A stretch of DNA of 25,295 bases from JAYENY01 sp964563465 (GTDB lineage Bacteria > Patescibacteriota > Minisyncoccia > Minisyncoccales > PEYH01). A program made the translations under genes and the position numbers. The notes beneath the pieces were generated by a model. It was not told the DNA's origin and made no database searches. It saw only the letters and a list, made by a program, of their open reading frames with translations. How positions within the stretch are numbered: position 1 is the first letter of the stretch; each line of letters opens with the position of its first letter. The stretch is taken from positions 1 to 25,295 of the forward strand of contig CAZLVZ010000008.1 in NCBI GenBank assembly GCA_964563465.1, read 5' to 3'. Below are positions 22,033 through 25,295 of this stretch, one piece after another.

Positions 22033-24396
22033 ATGCAAAAACAATACGATTTCAAGAAACAAGAAATAAAGTGGCTAAAATTCTGGGAAAAAGAAAATAT
22101 TTTTAAATTTGATCCTAAAAAGTCAGGTAAAGTTTTTTCTATTGACACTCCCCCGCCAACTTTTAGCGGTAAAATGCATTTAGGCCATAGTTTTTCTTAT
22201 GCGCATGAAGATATCATAGCTCGTTATCATAGAATGAAAGGAGAAAATGTTTTTTATCCTTTCGGCGTTGATGACAATGGCTTAGCCACAGCTAAGTTAG
22301 TTGAAAAAATAAATGATGTTCGTTTTTTTAAACTTAAGCGGAAAGAATTTGTCGCTCTTTGCCAGAAGACAATAAAGAAAATTTTGCCGGACTTTACTAT
22401 TGAATGGAAACGATTGGGAATGTCTTGTGATTTTTCAAACATTTATTCGACTATGAGTCCAGAAGTTCAAAAAATAAGTCAAGAATATTTTATAGAATTA
22501 TATAAAAAAGGAAGAATATATCAAAAGGAATCCCCTACTCTTTGGTGTCCAGAATGTCAGACAGCCATTGCTCAAGCAGAAATGAAAGACAAAGAGATAG
22601 AAACATTTTTTAACAATATTGAATTTGAGCTTGAAGATGGAGAAAAAATAGTGATTGGCACCACCCGTCCAGAATTATTACCGAGTTGTGTAAGTATTTT
22701 TATTAATCCGCGAGATAGCAGATACAAGAGATTAAAGGGAAAAACAGCAATTGTGCCAATTTTTGGCCAAAAGGTAAAGATTATAGCAGACGAAAAAGTT
22801 GATCCCAAAAAAGGAACTGGCATTGTAATGTGTTGCACTTTTGGAGACACAACAGATGTTGAGTGGTATTTTAAATATAAATTGCCTTTAAAAATATCTA
22901 TTGAAAAAGATGGCCGACTCAATCAACTGGCTAAAGAATTCGTTGGATTGAAAATAAAAATTGCGCGCGAAAAAATTATAGAAAAACTAAAAGAGAAAGA
23001 TTTAATCAAGGAACAAAAAAAGATTATTCATAATGTAAATGTTCACGAAAGATGTGGAAAGGAAGTTGAGTTTTTACCAACTCGTCAATGGTTTATTAAA
23101 TATTTAGATCTTAAAAATCAATTCTTGGAACAATCCTCAAGGTTAAATTGGTATCCAGAACATATGAAGATTAGACTTGATCATTGGATTCAAGGGCTTG
23201 CGTGGGATTGGTGTATTTCTAGGCAAAGATATTTTGGTATTCCTATTCCTCTTTGGCGTTGTGAAAAATGTGGAAGCGTTATTCTCCCAAAAATAAGCGA
23301 TTTGCCGATTGACCCTATTCACTCTAAACCAGAAGGAAGATGCAAGTGTGGGAGTAATAAATTTGTTCCAGAAAAAGATGTTTTAGACACATGGTTGACC
23401 AGTTCTTTAACTCCAAAAATTGGCTTGTCTTTGATCAAGAATAAAAAGATTCGTGATAAAATGTTCCCAATGTCATTGAGACCCCAGGCCCATGATATTA
23501 TTAACTTTTGGCTTTTTTATACTCTTGCTCGTTCCTATCTACATTTTAAGAAAAACCCATGGAAAGATGTAATAATTTCTGGTTTTGTTTTAGACCCAAA
23601 AGGTGAAAAAATGTCTAAATCAAAAGGAAATATTGTAGAACCCAAAGAGATTATTGAAAAATATGGAACGGATGCATTGCGCTTTTGGGCCGCTCAATCT
23701 GCCTTAGGAGAAGATTTGAGGTATAGCGAAGATGAAATTAAAATAGGAAAAAGAACGGTTACAAAAATATGGAATGCTTCAAAATTTGCTTTAATGCATG
23801 TTAAAAATTACTCTCCAAGCTTTAGTCATACGAAATATCTTCAAGACGAAGATAAGTGGATTTTAACCAAACTCTACGAAACGACAGAAGACTATATGGA
23901 AAAAATGGATAAGTATGAGTACTCAAAGGCTAAAGAAAAAATAGATAATTTTTTCTGGAAATTTTTTTGTGATTATTATTTAGAGATTATTAAATCAAGA
24001 GTTTACGAACCACAAAATCAAAGAAATTTAAAGGCCGTTCAATTTACTCTTTATACTGTTGTTTTGTCTGTTTTAAAATTTTATGCTCCGATAATGCCTT
24101 TTGTCACAGAGGAAGTTTATCAAAATTATTTCAAAAAAAGTGAAAAGGAGAAAAGTATTCATTTGACAAAGTTGCCGAAAAAAGAAAAAAAGCTTTATTT
24201 TCCAAAAATTACTCAAGATTTTGAATTGGCAGTTGATACAATTGCTCAAATTAGAAAATATAAATCAGAACACCAACTTTCTATGAAGGCGGAGATTGAT
24301 AATGTTTCTATTACAACAAAAAATAAAACTAAAATAAAAAAATACTTGCCCTTAATCGGCAAGCTAATGTCTGTAAAAAAGATAGAGATTAAGTAA
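22033..24396 (+). CDS. valS: Valyl-tRNA synthetase, archaeal/rickettsial type
   Basis: A 787-residue class I synthetase. DTPPPTFSGKMHLGHSFSY (residues 38-56) holds the HIGH motif (HLGH, 49-52), and KMSKS is at 526-530. The editing (CP1) domain begins near TTRPELLPSCVSIF. The wording of these regions (DDNGLATAKLVEK where most bacteria have a DHAGIAT motif, and GTGIVMCCTFGDTTDVEWY) matches archaeal and Rickettsia ValRS. Zinc-ribbon cysteines are present (CPEC; CEKC with CKCG). The C-terminal coiled coil of standard bacterial ValRS is absent. No SD and no well-spaced promoter were found; a -10-like TATACT lies at 22009-22014. Assignment over LeuRS or IleRS rests on these motifs. Confidence 0.92.
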   Translation: MQKQYDFKKQEIKWLKFWEKENIFKFDPKKSGKVFSIDTPPPTFSGKMHLGHSFSYAHEDIIARYHRMKGENVFYPFGVDDNGLATAKLVEKINDVRFFKLKRKEFVALCQKTIKKILPDFTIEWKRLGMSCDFSNIYSTMSPEVQKISQEYFIELYKKGRIYQKESPTLWCPECQTAIAQAEMKDKEIETFFNNIEFELEDGEKIVIGTTRPELLPSCVSIFINPRDSRYKRLKGKTAIVPIFGQKVKIIADEKVDPKKGTGIVMCCTFGDTTDVEWYFKYKLPLKISIEKDGRLNQLAKEFVGLKIKIAREKIIEKLKEKDLIKEQKKIIHNVNVHERCGKEVEFLPTRQWFIKYLDLKNQFLEQSSRLNWYPEHMKIRLDHWIQGLAWDWCISRQRYFGIPIPLWRCEKCGSVILPKISDLPIDPIHSKPEGRCKCGSNKFVPEKDVLDTWLTSSLTPKIGLSLIKNKKIRDKMFPMSLRPQAHDIINFWLFYTLARSYLHFKKNPWKDVIISGFVLDPKGEKMSKSKGNIVEPKEIIEKYGTDALRFWAAQSALGEDLRYSEDEIKIGKRTVTKIWNASKFALMHVKNYSPSFSHTKYLQDEDKWILTKLYETTEDYMEKMDKYEYSKAKEKIDNFFWKFFCDYYLEIIKSRVYEPQNQRNLKAVQFTLYTVVLSVLKFYAPIMPFVTEEVYQNYFKKSEKEKSIHLTKLPKKEKKLYFPKITQDFELAVDTIAQIRKYKSEHQLSMKAEIDNVSITTKNKTKIKKYLPLIGKLMSVKKIEIK

Positions 24397-24400
24397 ATTG

Positions 24401-24473
24401 TCAAAAATTATATTTCATCCCCATTGCGTCTTTGACAAGAGCCATAGTTTCAACAACGGAAAACAATCCTCCG
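24401..24473 (-). pseudogene. Remnant of a trpS 3' end, stranded downstream of the toxin gene
   Basis: Read on the - strand, codons from about 24451 to the TGA at 24401-24403 encode ETMALVKDAMGMKYNF, nearly the same as the C-terminus of the intact trpS (ETMAFVKDAMGMKYRF). Resemblance stops abruptly on its 5' side, where the sequence becomes the tail of the HEPN gene region. GGAGGATTG just upstream could allow a 21-codon ORF from TTG, but this looks like debris. Confidence 0.75.
24410..24451 (+). repeat. 42-bp direct repeat, copy A (trpS 3' end)
   Basis: Matches 25168-25209 at 40 of 42 positions (18 identical, 1 different, 10 identical, 1 different, 12 identical). The two copies bracket the toxin-antitoxin pair. 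Confidence 0.92.
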
Positions 24474-24475
24474 TT
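24455..24475. other. Hairpin between the HEPN gene end and the trpS remnant
   Basis: AACGGA (24455-24460) and TCCGTT (24470-24475) form a 6-bp stem with a 9-nt loop, overlapping the HEPN stop codon. No T-run follows on either strand, so it is not a standard terminator. Confidence 0.4.
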
Positions 24476-24833
24476 AAAATAAGCTTTCTTCTTTTGTTTC
24501 TTTTCGCGCCTTTGCTATAAGGGGTTTAACTCCAGCTAAATCTTCCTTTATTGTTTTCCAGAGGACTTTTTTATTTATCCCAAAATATTCGTGAATGAGC
24601 TTGTTGCGCATTCCGGCCATAATTTTCCACGGAATATCAGAATACCTCTTTTTTACCTCTGTTGGCATATTCTTTGAGGCCTCTCCAATAATTTCAAAAT
24701 TTCTGATTACAGCATCAACGACCTTAGAATCTCTATCAAATTCATCAAAGGTTAATTCTTTTATATATTTTTCTATTTTTCCTATCGCCTCAATGATGTC
24801 ATCTATATAGAAAATATAATCTCTTTTAGGCAT
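24474..24833 (-). CDS. hepT: HepT-like HEPN toxin (DUF86 family)
   Basis: A 119-residue all-helical protein. RNKLIHEY (residues 76-83) is the Rx4HxY motif of HepT ribonuclease toxins: Arg76 and His81 form the RNase site and Tyr83 is the position AMPylated by the partner antitoxin. Helices DYIFYIDDIIEAIGKIEKYI and VDAVIRNFEIIGEASKNMP are typical of DUF86. It overlaps the nucleotidyltransferase gene by 8 bp, the standard antitoxin-first order for these pairs. In known systems the toxin cleaves RNA until its Tyr is modified. All active-site residues are intact, so the pair is probably functional. Confidence 0.92.
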   Translation of the reverse strand: MPKRDYIFYIDDIIEAIGKIEKYIKELTFDEFDRDSKVVDAVIRNFEIIGEASKNMPTEVKKRYSDIPWKIMAGMRNKLIHEYFGINKKVLWKTIKEDLAGVKPLIAKARKETKEESLF

Positions 24834-25119
24834 AAACGGTTTCTTGAATTATTCTTTTTCTAATTCTTGGTTTTAGAGCATCTTTCATTACTAAATCAAC
24901 TTTTATACCCAATTGTCTTTTTAGAAAATATTCGAGCTCAATAAAAGCAAAAAGTCCAATGGGTTCAGAGAATTCAACCAAAACATCCAAATCACTTGCC
25001 TTTTTTTGTTTTCCAGTAACATAAGAGCCAAAAATCCCAATTTTTTTGACTTTAAATTTTTCTTTTAAAAACGGATCTATTTCTTTTAAGATTTTTTTGG
25101 CTTCCTTGAGTTTTATCAT
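24826..25119 (-). CDS. mntA: MntA-like minimal nucleotidyltransferase antitoxin
   Basis: A 97-residue minimal nucleotidyltransferase. GS(X10)DxD is exact: Gly31-Ser32 and Asp43-x-Asp45 (GSYVTG...SDLDVLVEF), with a third acidic residue Asp75 in KVDLVMKD. MntA antitoxins add AMP units to the HepT tyrosine and so disarm it. The gene overlaps hepT by 8 bp. Its promoter (25126-25154) puts the predicted transcript start on or one base before the ATG, so the mRNA is probably leaderless. The pair is inserted between two copies of the trpS 3' end. Confidence 0.92.
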   Translation of the reverse strand: MIKLKEAKKILKEIDPFLKEKFKVKKIGIFGSYVTGKQKKASDLDVLVEFSEPIGLFAFIELEYFLKRQLGIKVDLVMKDALKPRIRKRIIQETVYA

Positions 25120-25125
25120 GACTGT

Positions 25126-25154
25126 ATTATAACAGAATTTAATATCGGCAGCAA
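25126..25154 (-). promoter_or_regulatory. Promoter of the toxin-antitoxin pair, leaderless type
   Basis: On the - strand TTGCTG (25149-25154) and a perfect TATAAT (25126-25131) are 17 bp apart, with TGT before the -10 (extended -10). Six nt then separate it from the ATG. It lies within the gap after the trpS stop. Confidence 0.7.
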
Positions 25155-25158
25155 GTCT

Positions 25159-25295
25159 TTAGAATCTATATTTCATCCCCATTGCATCTTTGACAAAAGC
25201 CATAGTTTCCTTGGCTCTTTTTTCTGTTTTTACTCTCCCTTGCTCTAAAATTTCTTTAATTAATTTCGGTTGCTTGGCAAATTCAGCTCTTTTTT
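25159..25295 (-). CDS. trpS: Tryptophanyl-tRNA synthetase, C-terminal end only
   Basis: 44 codons and a TAA stop (25159-25161) on the - strand; the rest lies beyond the right edge. KLIKEILEQGRVKTEKRAKETM followed by AFVKDAMGMKY matches the C-terminal helix of bacterial TrpRS, where the pattern is iL..G...A...A..tl..v..amG. The catalytic motifs are outside the window, so the call rests on this tail alone. Its last codons are the second copy of the 42-bp repeat. Confidence 0.72.
   Translation of the reverse strand, partial: KRAEFAKQPKLIKEILEQGRVKTEKRAKETMAFVKDAMGMKYRF
25168..25209 (+). repeat. 42-bp direct repeat, copy B (inside intact trpS)
   Basis: The partner of 24410-24451, here as the last codons of the continuous trpS reading frame. 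One difference is silent (Asp) and one changes Phe to Leu in copy A. Confidence 0.92.

Noticed and set aside
24396..25160. The toxin-antitoxin segment as an insertion sequence
   Set aside because: There is no transposase and no terminal inverted repeats. The flanking repeats are pieces of trpS rather than short target duplications.
1..25295. Recoded UGA (Gly) genetic code as in some CPR phyla
   Set aside because: UGA ends several complete genes at natural C-termini, and no gene needs UGA read-through.

Overview
The window looks like part of a chromosome from a Candidatus Patescibacteria (CPR) bacterium, possibly Parcubacteria. The basis is very AT-rich DNA, tightly packed short genes, mostly absent Shine-Dalgarno (SD) sequences, a CPR-style bL27 lacking the usual N-terminus, reduced tRNA synthetases, divergent MraY and MurG, and small conserved membrane proteins. 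TGA is used as a stop (for example at 2035-2037 and 10544-10546), so the UGA=Gly code of Gracilibacteria and Absconditabacteria does not apply. The lineage is an inference from gene features; no 16S rRNA is present.

Left arm (1-11180), almost all on the + strand: the 3' end of a HIT-family gene; a P-loop kinase; a flippase-like membrane protein, a CtpA-type S41 protease and bL9; bL27 on the - strand; a 57-residue membrane protein overlapping rarA; an orphan basic membrane protein; then an operon-like run (6074-10546) of a SpoT-type HD hydrolase, two paralogous PD-(D/E)XK nucleases, a methyltransferase-like protein, a Gmad2-FKBP fusion and a DUF4163/DUF3298 protein; finally a stand-alone GGDEF diguanylate cyclase.

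Centre (11190-12360): a XerC/D-type tyrosine recombinase. Just upstream of it is a 28-bp site with the 11-6-11 layout of dif. Gene orientation flips here: + on the left, - on the right, both pointing at the site. This is what a replication terminus would look like.

Right arm (12359-21900), all on the - strand: response-regulator receiver, aspS, dacA, mraY, murD, ftsW, murG, gltX and a small secreted protein. This is a peptidoglycan precursor and cell-division cluster embedded among tRNA synthetase genes. Next come valS (+, archaeal type) and a HepT/MntA-type HEPN-nucleotidyltransferase toxin-antitoxin pair. That pair lies between two 42-bp near-identical copies of the trpS 3' end, and the real trpS runs off the right edge.

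Two kinds of expression signal coexist. Four genes (bL27, the HD hydrolase, gltX, the MntA-like antitoxin) have a good -35/-10 pair placing the predicted transcript start at or within about 3 nt of the ATG, which suggests leaderless mRNAs. Three single-gene units (kinase, orphan membrane protein, GGDEF) instead have leaders, strong SDs and strong intrinsic terminators, suggesting accessory genes.
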